Assembly: GCA_964562855.1 (NCBI GenBank)
Contig: CAZLVB010000019.1
Location: forward strand, 1 to 14,484
DNA from: 2-12-FULL-41-17 sp964562855
GTDB taxonomy: Bacteria; Patescibacteriota; Microgenomatia; Curtissbacterales; GWA2-41-24
Direction: 5' to 3'
Length of the DNA: 14,484 bases
The translations under genes and the position numbers were made by a program. How positions within the stretch are numbered: the stretch's first letter is position 1; each line of letters starts with the position of its first letter. Below the pieces are notes generated by a model. That model was not told the DNA's origin and searched no databases. It saw only the letters and a program-made list of their open reading frames with translations. This document shows, one piece after another, positions 1-6,282 of the stretch.

Positions 1-66
1 TCAGTTTCCGTTTCCCTAAGATTTTTCGGAAAGTTAAAAGACGCAAACTAAATAATCGAAAAAAAA

Positions 67-124
67 TTGCGACGAGGGGATTTAAGCGTGTGATACTTGT
101 GGTACATTTGCTACCTGTGATACC
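67..124 (+). promoter_or_regulatory. Possible tandem promoters upstream of trxB
   Basis: TTGCGA (67-72) precedes TGTGATACT (89-97), which resembles an extended -10. A second copy of TGTGATAC (116-123) has TTGTGG 16 bases upstream of its GATACC. The second copy would give a leader of only about five bases, and no Shine-Dalgarno sequence precedes the ATG at 136. The matches are weak. The rest of 1-135 is AT-rich with no recognisable gene. Confidence 0.3.
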
Positions 125-135
125 TTTTAACCAAC

Positions 136-1158
136 ATGGAACTTCGTAAGGTTATTATCATCGGTTCTGGTCCGGCGGGTTTTACGGCGGCTCTCTATAG
201 CGCCAGGGCAAACCTTTCGCCTTTAGTTTTTGCCGGAATTAAATGGGGAGGGCAACTGATGTTGACAACCGAGGTAGAGAATTATCCCGGATTTAAAGAC
301 GGAATTTTAGGACCGGATCTAATGAATATTTTTAGGAAACAGGCGGAGAGATTCAGTGCGGAAGTTGTCAATGAAGATGTGACGAAAGTTGATTTTAAAA
401 AGAGGCCGTTTTCCGTCTATGTTCGTGAAAAAGAGTATAAGAGTGAGAGTGTGATAGTGGCAACCGGAGCTGAGGCGAAATGGTTGAATCTGCCAAACGA
501 GCAAAGGCTTATCGGAAAGGGTGTTTCATCTTGCGCGCCATGCGATGCCTTTTTCTTTAAAGACAGGAAGGTCATAGTTATTGGGGGTGGAGATAGTGCG
601 ATGGAGGAGGCGTTGACTTTGACTAAATTTGCCTCGGAAGTCGTGATTATCCACAGAAGAAATGCTTTTCGGGCTTCGGACATTATGTTTCAGCGGGCCA
701 AGAAAAACGAAAAGGTTTCCTTTATATTAAACAGTGAAGTTATTGATGTTTTGGGGAATGATAAGGTAGAGGGAGTCAAAATTAAAACGAGTGCCGATAT
801 GCCGCCGGCTGATGGTCTTAAATATCATCCAATAATCTCACAAATGAAGGCAGGATCTGTTGTTGATTTGCCGATTGACGGTATTTTTTTGGCAATCGGG
901 CACAAGCCAATTACCGATATTTTTGCCGGACAGCTGGAACTGGACGAACAAGGCTATATTAAGAAAAAACCGCAAGGAGACGGGCCGGGCAATCCTTCGA
1001 CGAACTCAGGACGAGGATTTCAGATGACGACTTCCGTTGAAGGTGTTTTTGTGGCAGGGGATGTCCACGACTACCACTACCGACAGGCAGTAACGGCTGC
1101 CGGTTTTGGCTGCATGGCAGCGCTTGAAGCGGAAAAGTGGATTGAAGCGCAGGGTTGA
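136..1158 (+). CDS. trxB: Thioredoxin reductase (NADPH, FAD-dependent)
   Basis: Flavoprotein that passes electrons from NADPH to thioredoxin in the cytoplasm. The FAD-binding GSGPAG lies at residues 10-15. The redox motif CAPC is at 133-136, where CATC or CAVC is more usual, and is followed by D137. The NADPH-binding GGGDSAMEEA is at 150-159, and the C-terminal FAD motif VFVAGDV is at 304-310. At 340 residues it is about 30 longer than typical TrxB. Part of the excess is a low-complexity segment at about 279-295 (PQGDGPGNPSTNSGRG) where relatives run straight from a short strand to the TSVEGVF motif; a palindromic repeat encodes it. A second longer stretch is at about 219-242. The ATG is the first in frame and lacks a Shine-Dalgarno. 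The family is certain; the effect of the insertions is unknown. Confidence 0.95.
   Translation: MELRKVIIIGSGPAGFTAALYSARANLSPLVFAGIKWGGQLMLTTEVENYPGFKDGILGPDLMNIFRKQAERFSAEVVNEDVTKVDFKKRPFSVYVREKEYKSESVIVATGAEAKWLNLPNEQRLIGKGVSSCAPCDAFFFKDRKVIVIGGGDSAMEEALTLTKFASEVVIIHRRNAFRASDIMFQRAKKNEKVSFILNSEVIDVLGNDKVEGVKIKTSADMPPADGLKYHPIISQMKAGSVVDLPIDGIFLAIGHKPITDIFAGQLELDEQGYIKKKPQGDGPGNPSTNSGRGFQMTTSVEGVFVAGDVHDYHYRQAVTAAGFGCMAALEAEKWIEAQG
991..1019 (+). repeat. Palindromic repeat inserted in trxB
   Basis: AATCCT (991-996) and AGGATT (1014-1019) form the arms around a core containing TTCGACGAACTCAGG. It is read in frame as roughly NPSTNSGRG inside TrxB, at a position where family members have no matching residues. 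Its character matches the other in-gene palindromes of this window. Confidence 0.7.
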
Positions 1159-1183
1159 TCTTCTCTTCAATTATTTTTACAAT
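1155..1183 (+). promoter_or_regulatory. Sigma-70-type promoter for the 1211 gene
   Basis: TTGATC (1155-1160) and TACAAT (1178-1183) are separated by 17 bases. The -35 box overlaps the trxB stop codon. Transcription would start near 1190, giving a leader of about 20 bases. Confidence 0.5.
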
Positions 1184-1210
1184 AGTACGCAACTTAAATG
1201 AGAGATACCG

Positions 1211-1657
1211 ATGAGCCGTCACCAAGAAAGAAAATTTCCTCTGTTTCGCGTTTTTCGTGGCCGAGATGGCTCGAGTGGTACGTCTTTTGATCAGCCATCC
1301 CTACAAGACATGCTTCTTAGAGAAAAAGTAATAGATTATCTCAGATTTGAGGGTCGGTGGAGCCATCTTAGAGGAGTACGACAGGTGATGCGGGGAATAG
1401 AGGAAGAAAGAATTGTAGTTGTGTCTGTTCCAAACCATACGGCAGTTAGTCCTTTTGTCACTCCTGTAGATGGAGGATTTGCTGCGGGTATTAGAGTTGA
1501 TGTAGCTAAATACCGCGGACTTACCGAAAACAGTCAACGAATGCAAGTTGGTAAAGCTGCTGAGTCTCTTTTCGAGGAGATAAAAAGGACAGAAGCTGCA
1601 GGAAAAACTCTAATGTCAATTTCTCCAGATGCGATACGCTCAATGCTGCGTGCTTAA
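1211..1657 (+). CDS. Hypothetical protein, 148 aa
   Basis: I do not recognise this protein. It begins with a basic, Gly/Ser-rich segment (residues 1-30), followed by what looks like a mixed alpha/beta domain: a charged helix around LLREKVIDYLRFEG, strands around IVVVSVPNH and GGFAAGIRVDVAKY, and C-terminal helices. There is no signal peptide, membrane segment or cysteine. The start at 1211 is the first ATG in this frame and has only a weak purine stretch upstream. Its own promoter (1155-1183) and the separate promoter after it (1663-1691) suggest it is monocistronic and not part of the suf operon. Confidence 0.7.
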   Translation: MSRHQERKFPLFRVFRGRDGSSGTSFDQPSLQDMLLREKVIDYLRFEGRWSHLRGVRQVMRGIEEERIVVVSVPNHTAVSPFVTPVDGGFAAGIRVDVAKYRGLTENSQRMQVGKAAESLFEEIKRTEAAGKTLMSISPDAIRSMLRA

Positions 1658-1662
1658 GTGTG

Positions 1663-1691
1663 TTGACTTGAGAACCATTATGCATTAAACT
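1663..1691 (+). promoter_or_regulatory. Candidate promoter of the suf region
   Basis: TTGACT (1663-1668) and TAAACT (1686-1691) have exact 17-base spacing. Transcription would start near 1698, about 100 bases before the Rrf2-family gene, so the inverted repeat at 1713-1796 would lie in the 5' leader. Rrf2-type regulators often control their own promoter; an operator here is inference only. Confidence 0.5.
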
Positions 1692-1712
1692 GCCACTAAG
1701 TTAGTAGTAGTT

Positions 1713-1796
1713 TATTGTTATATTGTTATCGTTCGCTTCGCGAACTCATTGTTAAATTGTTTTTAGCAATATAGCAATGCAACAATTCAACAATTT
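1713..1796 (+). repeat. Inverted repeat built of 8-base units, in the suf leader
   Basis: Two copies of TATTGTTA (1713-1720, 1721-1728) face four degenerate units RRCAATNN in 1765-1796. Bases 1714-1728 pair with 1764-1778 over 15 positions with two G-U wobbles. A perfect inner hairpin, GTTCGC/GCGAAC (1731-1736 and 1740-1745, loop TTC), sits between the arms. It could be an RNA structure controlling the operon, an operator, or a non-coding repeat element. No Shine-Dalgarno precedes the downstream ATG at 1802. Confidence 0.6.
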
Positions 1797-1801
1797 ATTT
1801 T

Positions 1802-2188
1802 ATGTTTCGTTTATCTCAAAAATCTGATTACGGTTTAATATTGCTTTCCGCTATTCGTGGCCACAAGAATCCAGTTTCTGTTGCAAAAATCGCCCAAACG
1901 CATAAAATTTCGCCAAAATTTTTATCTCAAATAGCCCAAGATCTAAAAAGAGCCGGTATTTTGACTTCAAAAGAGGGAGTTTTGGGTGGATATTCTCTGG
2001 CTAAGTCGGCCAGCCAAATTAAAATCCTTGATGTTCTGAAGGTTCTTGATGGTGAATTGGTCGAGGGAAAATGTTTTGAGGAAGGTCACGAGTGTACTTG
2101 TGGAGCTGGCGATATGTGGCAGGAAATGAAAAAGCAGATGGAGGCGACAATCGGTACAAAAACAGTCGCGGATTTGGTGACAAGATGA
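1802..2188 (+). CDS. Rrf2-family transcriptional regulator (IscR-like)
   Basis: DNA-binding regulator of the Rrf2 family, whose members IscR, SufR and NsrR sense Fe-S clusters or NO. The start MFRLSQKSDYGL matches the family N-terminus. The winged helix-turn-helix spans about residues 25-68 (VSVAKIAQ helix, PKFLSQIAQDLKRAGIL recognition region, wing GGYSLAK). Three cysteines in the C-terminal loop, C91, C98 and C100 (spacing CX6CXC), are the likely cluster ligands, differing from the IscR spacing. It is 128 residues long, slightly shorter than usual. As the first gene before sufC-sufB it probably represses the region when clusters are plentiful (inference). It overlaps the next gene by ATGA. 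Confidence 0.9.
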   Translation: MFRLSQKSDYGLILLSAIRGHKNPVSVAKIAQTHKISPKFLSQIAQDLKRAGILTSKEGVLGGYSLAKSASQIKILDVLKVLDGELVEGKCFEEGHECTCGAGDMWQEMKKQMEATIGTKTVADLVTR

Positions 2189-2463
2189 CTGAACGAACAG
2201 AAGAATCAAGACTGAGAAAACCTGAAGAGTTTGCGTTTGAATTGGATTTTGCCAACGATTATCTCGCAGTGAGGGTCGACTGGATTGGAGGAGAAAAAAT
2301 TGGCATTCTTGTAGGGCATGATGAGGATCAAGAAATCATTGAAGCGCTACTTGAGGTAGATAGGGGGAACCATCCAGACGCATTATATCATTTATTCGAA
2401 CCTCTAGATTTTATAAACAAGCGAGAAGGGTGGCTCGTTGGTGGGGAGGATATGGATGGCTAA
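2185..2463 (+). CDS. Hypothetical acidic protein, 92 aa
   Basis: I do not recognise this protein. The ATG at 2185 overlaps the Rrf2 stop codon (ATGA), which fixes the start; the reading frame is open farther upstream but that part would overlap Rrf2. It is soluble and acidic, with a charged N-terminus (TERTEESRLRKPEEF), a likely strand pair (YLAVRVDWIGGEKIGILVG), a helix (DQEIIEALLEVDRG) and a C-terminal segment ending WLVGGEDMDG. It has no cysteines. Translational coupling on both sides suggests it is made together with the regulator and the EVE protein. Confidence 0.65.
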   Translation: MTERTEESRLRKPEEFAFELDFANDYLAVRVDWIGGEKIGILVGHDEDQEIIEALLEVDRGNHPDALYHLFEPLDFINKREGWLVGGEDMDG

Positions 2464-2890
2464 CTTTTGGCTTTTGGTTACGCATCCTGCAAATTTTGAG
2501 ATTATGAAGGCGAAAAATATCGCTGCGATGAAGGCGAAAAGAAAAAGTTACGCGGAAAAGGTTGAGATTGGAGACAAAATTGTTTTTTATCTGACGAAGA
2601 TCGGGAAGTTCGGTGGCGCGGCGACATTTAGTTCAAGGTTCAAACTTCAAAATTCAAAGTTATTTCCTGAAGAGGCAAAAGAAGAAACACACCCTTGGCG
2701 GTTCGATGTTAAGTTTGAGGTGAAACTTAGTCCGGAGGACTACAAGAGTGCGGAAAATTTCAAAGACAAACTGAAATATCTTAAAAAATGGCCGGCAAAA
2801 TACTGGAAACTTGGGTTTCAGGGGAATGTGCATGAGATACCGAGTGAGGATTATCAAACTATTAAATCTGCTCTTATGAAAGGCAGGTGA
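2456..2890 (+). CDS. EVE-domain protein (PUA-like fold)
   Basis: The opening NFWLLVTHPANFEIMKAKNI and the central GDKIVFYLTKIGKFGGAATF match the EVE domain (PUA/YTH superfamily), whose members bind nucleic acid, often modified bases. The protein is essentially one domain, 144 residues. I chose the ATG at 2456 over the one at 2438 because GTGGGGAGG (2440-2448) is then a well-spaced ribosome site and the EVE motif begins at once. It overlaps the upstream gene by eight bases. Residues about 60-68 (RFKLQNSKL) are encoded by a period-7 repeat and are probably a surface insertion. Its role in a suf operon is not obvious. Confidence 0.8.
   Translation: MANFWLLVTHPANFEIMKAKNIAAMKAKRKSYAEKVEIGDKIVFYLTKIGKFGGAATFSSRFKLQNSKLFPEEAKEETHPWRFDVKFEVKLSPEDYKSAENFKDKLKYLKKWPAKYWKLGFQGNVHEIPSEDYQTIKSALMKGR
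2632..2659 (+). repeat. Four heptamer repeats (TTCAARN) inside the EVE gene
   Basis: Units TTCAAGG, TTCAAAC, TTCAAAA and TTCAAAG lie head to tail. They are read in frame as RFKLQNSKL. The same period-7 style occurs at the sufD start and before the 9658 gene. Confidence 0.75.
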
Positions 2891-2895
2891 AATAA

Positions 2896-3093
2896 ATGGC
2901 TAAAGGAGAAAGAGATATCACCCAAGGACAAATAGAGATGCTGGATCGTCTTGGATTACCAGTAGAAGCAATCAATGTTCAAATAACAGCTAAACAGGTT
3001 GAAGAAATTGTCGATCGAGTAAAAGCAGAAGTTGGTCAATCGAGACGCCCGATTCTCACTAGTGAAGATCTTCAATTCAGGCACGATTTTTAA
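2896..3093 (+). CDS. Hypothetical protein, 65 aa
   Basis: I do not recognise this small soluble protein. The ribosome site AGGTGA (2885-2890), which includes the stop codon of the EVE gene, lies five bases before the ATG, so the start is well supported. The sequence predicts two helices, one around TQGQIEMLDRLGL and one around TAKQVEEIVDRVKAEVG, then a basic tail. It has no cysteines or signal peptide. Tight linkage to the EVE gene and sufC suggests co-transcription. Confidence 0.65.
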   Translation: MAKGERDITQGQIEMLDRLGLPVEAINVQITAKQVEEIVDRVKAEVGQSRRPILTSEDLQFRHDF

Positions 3094-3104
3094 TGTAAAC
3101 ACAA

Positions 3105-3971
3105 ATGCTGCAAATTAAAGATTTAAAAGTTTCAGTTGAGGGCCCCGCCTCCACTAAAGTTTCCGCCGACGCTAAAGCTTTGGCGGACAGGTCGGAGGGC
3201 AAGAAAGAGATTTTAAAAGGGATTAGCCTGGATGTTGGTGTTGGAGAAATCCACGTTTTGATGGGGCCGAACGGAAGCGGGAAGAGTACGTTGGCAAAGG
3301 TGCTAGCGGGTAGTTATGAGTTTGTAGTTCGTAGTGGGAGCATTAGATTCTTAGGAAAAGAATTAAAAAAGCTAACTTCCGACAAACGGGCGAAGTTGGG
3401 GATTTTTCTGGCTTTTCAGCATCCGGTGGAAATACCGGGGGTTAGTGTTTTCAATGTACTAAGACGAGCGAAACAAACTTCCCCTTCTGTGTCATTGCGA
3501 GCGAAGCGGAGCAATCTTAAAACAAAAAAAATATACTCAGGGCTTGCTGCAGGAGGAGATCTTAGTAAAGCCCGTGAGTTACGGCAGGAACTTGTTAAAA
3601 ATCTCGTTGATTTAAAACTTTCGGAAGATTTCCTTTCCAGACCCTTAAACGAAGGTTTTAGTGGAGGAGAGAAAAAAAGAAGCGAGATTTTGCAGATGGT
3701 GGCGCTTAAGCCAAAATTAGTAATACTTGATGAGATTGACAGCGGCCTTGACGTCGACGCCTTGAAAAATGTTGCATCGGCAATTAAAAAATTTGCGATT
3801 GACAATCCACGATCGTCGATAGTCCTAATTACGCATTACGCCCGTATCCTAAAATATCTAAAGCCCGATTTTGTGCACATTATGATGGACGGAAAAATTA
3901 TAAAGTCGGGGAAAATTAGTTTAGCAAGAGAAATAGAGGAGAAAGGGTATCAAGCGTGGCAAACGGTGTAG
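3105..3971 (+). CDS. sufC: Fe-S cluster assembly ATPase SufC
   Basis: ABC-type ATPase of the cytoplasmic SufBCD scaffold; ATP binding drives the rearrangement needed to build clusters on SufB-SufD. The Walker A GPNGSGKST is at residues 54-62, Q-loop Q105, signature SGGEK at 186-190, Walker B LVILDE at 205-210 and H-loop H244. The FSGGEKKRSEILQM and ITHYARIL motifs are SufC-specific. At 288 residues it is about 40 longer than usual. The excess is two insertions: residues 14-33, splitting VEG from KEILKG, and about 126-149, carrying SLRAKRSNL. Both are encoded by repeat sequences, and neither disrupts a catalytic motif. No clear Shine-Dalgarno precedes the ATG. It overlaps sufB by 16 bases. Confidence 0.96.
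   Translation: MLQIKDLKVSVEGPASTKVSADAKALADRSEGKKEILKGISLDVGVGEIHVLMGPNGSGKSTLAKVLAGSYEFVVRSGSIRFLGKELKKLTSDKRAKLGIFLAFQHPVEIPGVSVFNVLRRAKQTSPSVSLRAKRSNLKTKKIYSGLAAGGDLSKARELRQELVKNLVDLKLSEDFLSRPLNEGFSGGEKKRSEILQMVALKPKLVILDEIDSGLDVDALKNVASAIKKFAIDNPRSSIVLITHYARILKYLKPDFVHIMMDGKIIKSGKISLAREIEEKGYQAWQTV
3144..3203 (+). repeat. Palindromic repeat insertion near the sufC start
   Basis: The core has arms CCGCC (3163-3167) and GGCGG (3182-3186) around AAAGCTTT, with G/C-rich flanks that pair imperfectly. It adds about 20 residues (P14 to K33) between VEG and KEILKG, which are contiguous in typical SufC proteins. Confidence 0.7.
3491..3516 (+). repeat. GTCATTGCGAGCGAAGCG-type repeat inside sufC
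   Basis: ATTGC (3494-3498) and GCAAT (3511-3515) bracket GAGCGAAGCGGA. This is a dispersed repeat type I recall from many bacterial and metagenomic genomes. In this frame it encodes SLRAKRSNL, placed in the variable loop of SufC before the signature motif. Confidence 0.75.
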
Positions 3972-5350
3972 CGGTAGGAGATTACAAGTACGGATTTTCT
4001 AAACCTGAGAACTATGTTTTTAAGAGCAAAAAAGGGCTTGATTCTTCTGTTGTTTTAAACATTTCGCATTTGAAAAACGAGCCGGAGTGGATGCGGGAAT
4101 TTCGACTGAGGGCGCTTCAAATCTTTGAATCAAAAAGGATGCCGGGATGGGGAGCAGATCTTTCCACAATTAATTTTGATGATATCTATTACTACATTAA
4201 ACCCACAGAAAAACAAGGGAAAAAGTGGTCAGACCTGCCAAAAGATATTCGCGACACTTATGATGCGATCGGCATTCCGGAAGCGGAGCGCAAGTTTTTG
4301 GCAGGAGTAACAGCGCAATACGAAAGTGAAGCTGTTTATCACTCTTTTCAAAAACAATGGGAAGAAAAGGGTGTTGTTTTTTGCGATATGGACACAGGAC
4401 TGAAAAAATATCCGGACATTGTCAAATCTTATTTTGGTAGATCAATTCCTGCGGCAGACAATAAATTTGCGGCTCTAAACTCGGCCGTTTGGAGCGGCGG
4501 ATCCTTTATTTATGTGCCGCCCGGAGTTTCTGTAGATATCCCGCTCCAGGCATACTTTCGAATCAACGCTGCTAACATGGGGCAGTTTGAGCGGACTTTA
4601 ATAATTGTCGACGAAGGCGCTTATGTTCATTATGTTGAAGGATGCACGGCGCCTGTTTATTCCACTGATTCCCTGCACGCTGCGGTTGTTGAGATTTTTG
4701 TCAAAAAAGGAGCAAGATGCAGGTACACAACTATTCAGAACTGGTCTTCTAACGTTTATAACCTTGTTACCAAACGGGCATTTGTAGACGAAGACGGGAT
4801 TATGGAGTGGGTAGACGGTAATATCGGAAGCAAAATTACGATGAAATATCCGAGCTGTTATTTGGTTGGAAGAGGGGCAAGAGGCGAAGTTTTGTCGCTG
4901 GCGCTTGCAAACAAAGGTCAGCATCAGGATGCAGGCGGAAAGCTGATGTTTTTAGCACCGGATACTTCAGGAGAAATTATTTCCAAGAGTGTTTCGGTTA
5001 ATGGTGGAAGGACAAGCTATAGAGGTTTAGTCAAAGTTATTAAAGGAGCAAAAGGAGTCAAATGCAATGTTAGGTGCGATGCTTTGATACTTGACGAATT
5101 GTCACGGTCCGATACTTATCCAACTATGAAAGTGGATGAAAAAGATATCACGATGGGGCATGAAGCGACAGTCAGCAGAATTAATGTGGAACAACTATTT
5201 TATCTAATGAGTCGAGGCCTTTCCGAAACCGAAGCAACTTCCTTAATAGTAAACGGCTTTATCGAACCGATTGTTAAGGAGATTCCTCTTGAATATGCAG
5301 TAGAGCTGAACAGGCTGATTCAACTTAATATGGAAGGAAGTGTCGGATAA
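3956..5350 (+). CDS. sufB: Fe-S cluster assembly scaffold SufB
   Basis: Core subunit of the SufBCD scaffold, where sulfur is received and clusters form. It is full length (464 residues) and conserved throughout, with EGCTAP (C230, matching the sulfur-accepting Cys of E. coli SufB), LHAAVVEI, GHEATVSRI (H402, E403) and the terminal MEGSVG. At the place where E. coli SufB has the ECGAHTFPY stretch, this protein has ELSRSDTYP, without cysteine, as in Bacillus-type SufB. The start is GTG at 3956, supported by GAGGAGAAAGGG (3936-3947), so translation is coupled to sufC. It contains no repeat insertion. Confidence 0.97.
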   Translation: MANGVAVGDYKYGFSKPENYVFKSKKGLDSSVVLNISHLKNEPEWMREFRLRALQIFESKRMPGWGADLSTINFDDIYYYIKPTEKQGKKWSDLPKDIRDTYDAIGIPEAERKFLAGVTAQYESEAVYHSFQKQWEEKGVVFCDMDTGLKKYPDIVKSYFGRSIPAADNKFAALNSAVWSGGSFIYVPPGVSVDIPLQAYFRINAANMGQFERTLIIVDEGAYVHYVEGCTAPVYSTDSLHAAVVEIFVKKGARCRYTTIQNWSSNVYNLVTKRAFVDEDGIMEWVDGNIGSKITMKYPSCYLVGRGARGEVLSLALANKGQHQDAGGKLMFLAPDTSGEIISKSVSVNGGRTSYRGLVKVIKGAKGVKCNVRCDALILDELSRSDTYPTMKVDEKDITMGHEATVSRINVEQLFYLMSRGLSETEATSLIVNGFIEPIVKEIPLEYAVELNRLIQLNMEGSVG

Positions 5351-5382
5351 GTCTAATAGTCTAGTGTATTGGACTGCCGAAT

Positions 5383-5408
5383 AGTTTATTGATTTAAATC
5401 ACTAAACT
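5383..5408 (+). repeat. 26-base near-perfect palindrome after sufB
   Basis: The arms are 13 bases (AGTTTATTGATTT and its near complement) with one mismatch. There is no T-run after it, so it is a poor intrinsic terminator. It could be an operator or an mRNA structure that adjusts sufD expression. Confidence 0.5.
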
Positions 5409-5434
5409 GAAAAAATAAAATATTATTTAAGTTT

Positions 5435-5470
5435 ATGCGTCAAAAATATATGGAAGGAGCGGTGGGGTAA
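5435..5470 (+). pseudogene. sufB C-terminus-like remnant or leader peptide
   Basis: An 11-codon reading frame, MRQKYMEGAVG plus stop, ends like SufB itself (QLNMEGSVG at 5324-5350). Aligned over 30 bases without gaps, 21 are identical. The simplest reading is the tail of a second sufB copy that was otherwise lost. Alternatively GGAAGGAGCGG acts as a ribosome site, or the reading frame is a leader peptide ending 17 bases before the sufD start. Confidence 0.45.
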
Positions 5471-5474
5471 GAAA

Positions 5475-5509
5475 TTCAAAATTTAAAATGCAAAGTTTGA
5501 AGTTGCAAT
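5475..5509 (+). repeat. Degenerate heptamer repeats over the sufD start
   Basis: Five units of the form TTCAAAA, TTTAAAA, TGCAAAG, TTTGAAG, TTGCAAT run across the proposed start codon. The first residues of the SufD-like protein (MQSLKLQ) are therefore repeat-derived. Confidence 0.6.
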
Positions 5510-6018
5510 TAAAAATTCAAAAAAATCAAAAGAAAATAATTCCCTTTGAGCTTCTGGAATCGAGAAGACTCGATGTGGTTTTATCTGGGGAGGGAGCGCA
5601 AGTAGAGATAATAGGTTTAGTGATGAGTAAAGGTAGTGACGAGAGGAGCTTGGAAACATATATTACTCATGCGGCGCCGAATACGAAATCGAATGTCAAT
5701 GTGCGGGGAGTTTTGCGCGGACGCAGTAAATTCGATTTCCGGGGAAACGTAAAGATTGAAGAAGGGGCGAAGGGGTCTGATGCGTATTTAAGGTCCGACG
5801 TTCTCTTATTTGATGAGGCAAAAATGGGTGATGATACGCCGGCACTTGAGATTCTGGAGCCGGATGTTAAGGCAGGCCATGCGGCGACAATCGGAAAAGT
5901 TGATGAAAATATGCTGTTTTATCTAATGAGTCGAGGGCTTTCGAGAAGACAGGCTGAAAAGTTGTTGGTAGATGGTTTTATTGAACCAATTAGAAAGCAG
6001 TTGTTAACCCAAAAATGA
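5488..6018 (+). CDS. sufD: Short SufD-like scaffold subunit
   Basis: This is a partner of SufB in the SufBCD scaffold, reduced to the C-terminal half. SufD is usually about 400 residues or more; this has 176 and keeps the end of the beta-helix and the SufC-binding helices. Visible motifs are YITHAAPNTKSN (57-69), RGVLRGRSKFDFRG (73-86), a segment aligning with SDTYP of SufB (around 105-118), GHAATIGKVDENMLFYLMSRG (130-150, with H131 matching the active-site His of SufD) and LLVDGFIEPI (159-168). It has no cysteine. The ATG at 5488 lies within a heptamer repeat, and the best ribosome site is far upstream (5453-5467), so the true start is uncertain. It overlaps the next gene by ATGA. Confidence 0.85.
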   Translation: MQSLKLQLKIQKNQKKIIPFELLESRRLDVVLSGEGAQVEIIGLVMSKGSDERSLETYITHAAPNTKSNVNVRGVLRGRSKFDFRGNVKIEEGAKGSDAYLRSDVLLFDEAKMGDDTPALEILEPDVKAGHAATIGKVDENMLFYLMSRGLSRRQAEKLLVDGFIEPIRKQLLTQK

Positions 6019-6245
6019 TTGTCGTTAGTTTATTAGTGTTTGGAGTTATATTTTTCATAATGGGAGATTATACAGAACTCTTCTTGCGTAGGCTAACCGT
6101 GGCTTTTCTTGCATATATAATCCTAGGAACCATCTTGATTGGCATTGTAAATTATTATCTAAATCTAGGTAATTTGAATTTTCGAGACATCTTGATCTTG
6201 ATCTTATTTTGGCCAACCAGAGTGGCACTATTATTTATTCAATGA
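6015..6245 (+). CDS. Small integral membrane protein, 76 aa
   Basis: I do not recognise this protein. It has three hydrophobic stretches: residues 2-16, about 27-48, and about 58-75. A short loop (GDYTELFLRRL) lies between the first two and NLGNLNFRD between the last two. The arginine pair before the second segment suggests that loop is cytoplasmic. Its ATG overlaps the sufD stop, implying coupled translation, but no Shine-Dalgarno is evident. No membrane protein is a standard SUF component, so its role here is open. Confidence 0.65.
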   Translation: MIVVSLLVFGVIFFIMGDYTELFLRRLTVAFLAYIILGTILIGIVNYYLNLGNLNFRDILILILFWPTRVALLFIQ

Positions 6246-6282
6246 ATTTGCCAATAGAAATAGGAAAGAGAGGTGAAGTGAT

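Noticed and set aside
1156..1158. Recoding of UGA as glycine
   Set aside because: trxB, the Rrf2, EVE, sufD, Rieske and membrane protein genes all end sensibly at TGA, with family-length products.
2092..2184. Upstream start for the 92-residue protein
   Set aside because: It would overlap the Rrf2 gene by 97 bases; the ATGA overlap at 2185 is the natural start.
3144..3516. Frameshift or pseudogene in sufC
   Set aside because: The insertions keep frame and all ATPase motifs are intact.
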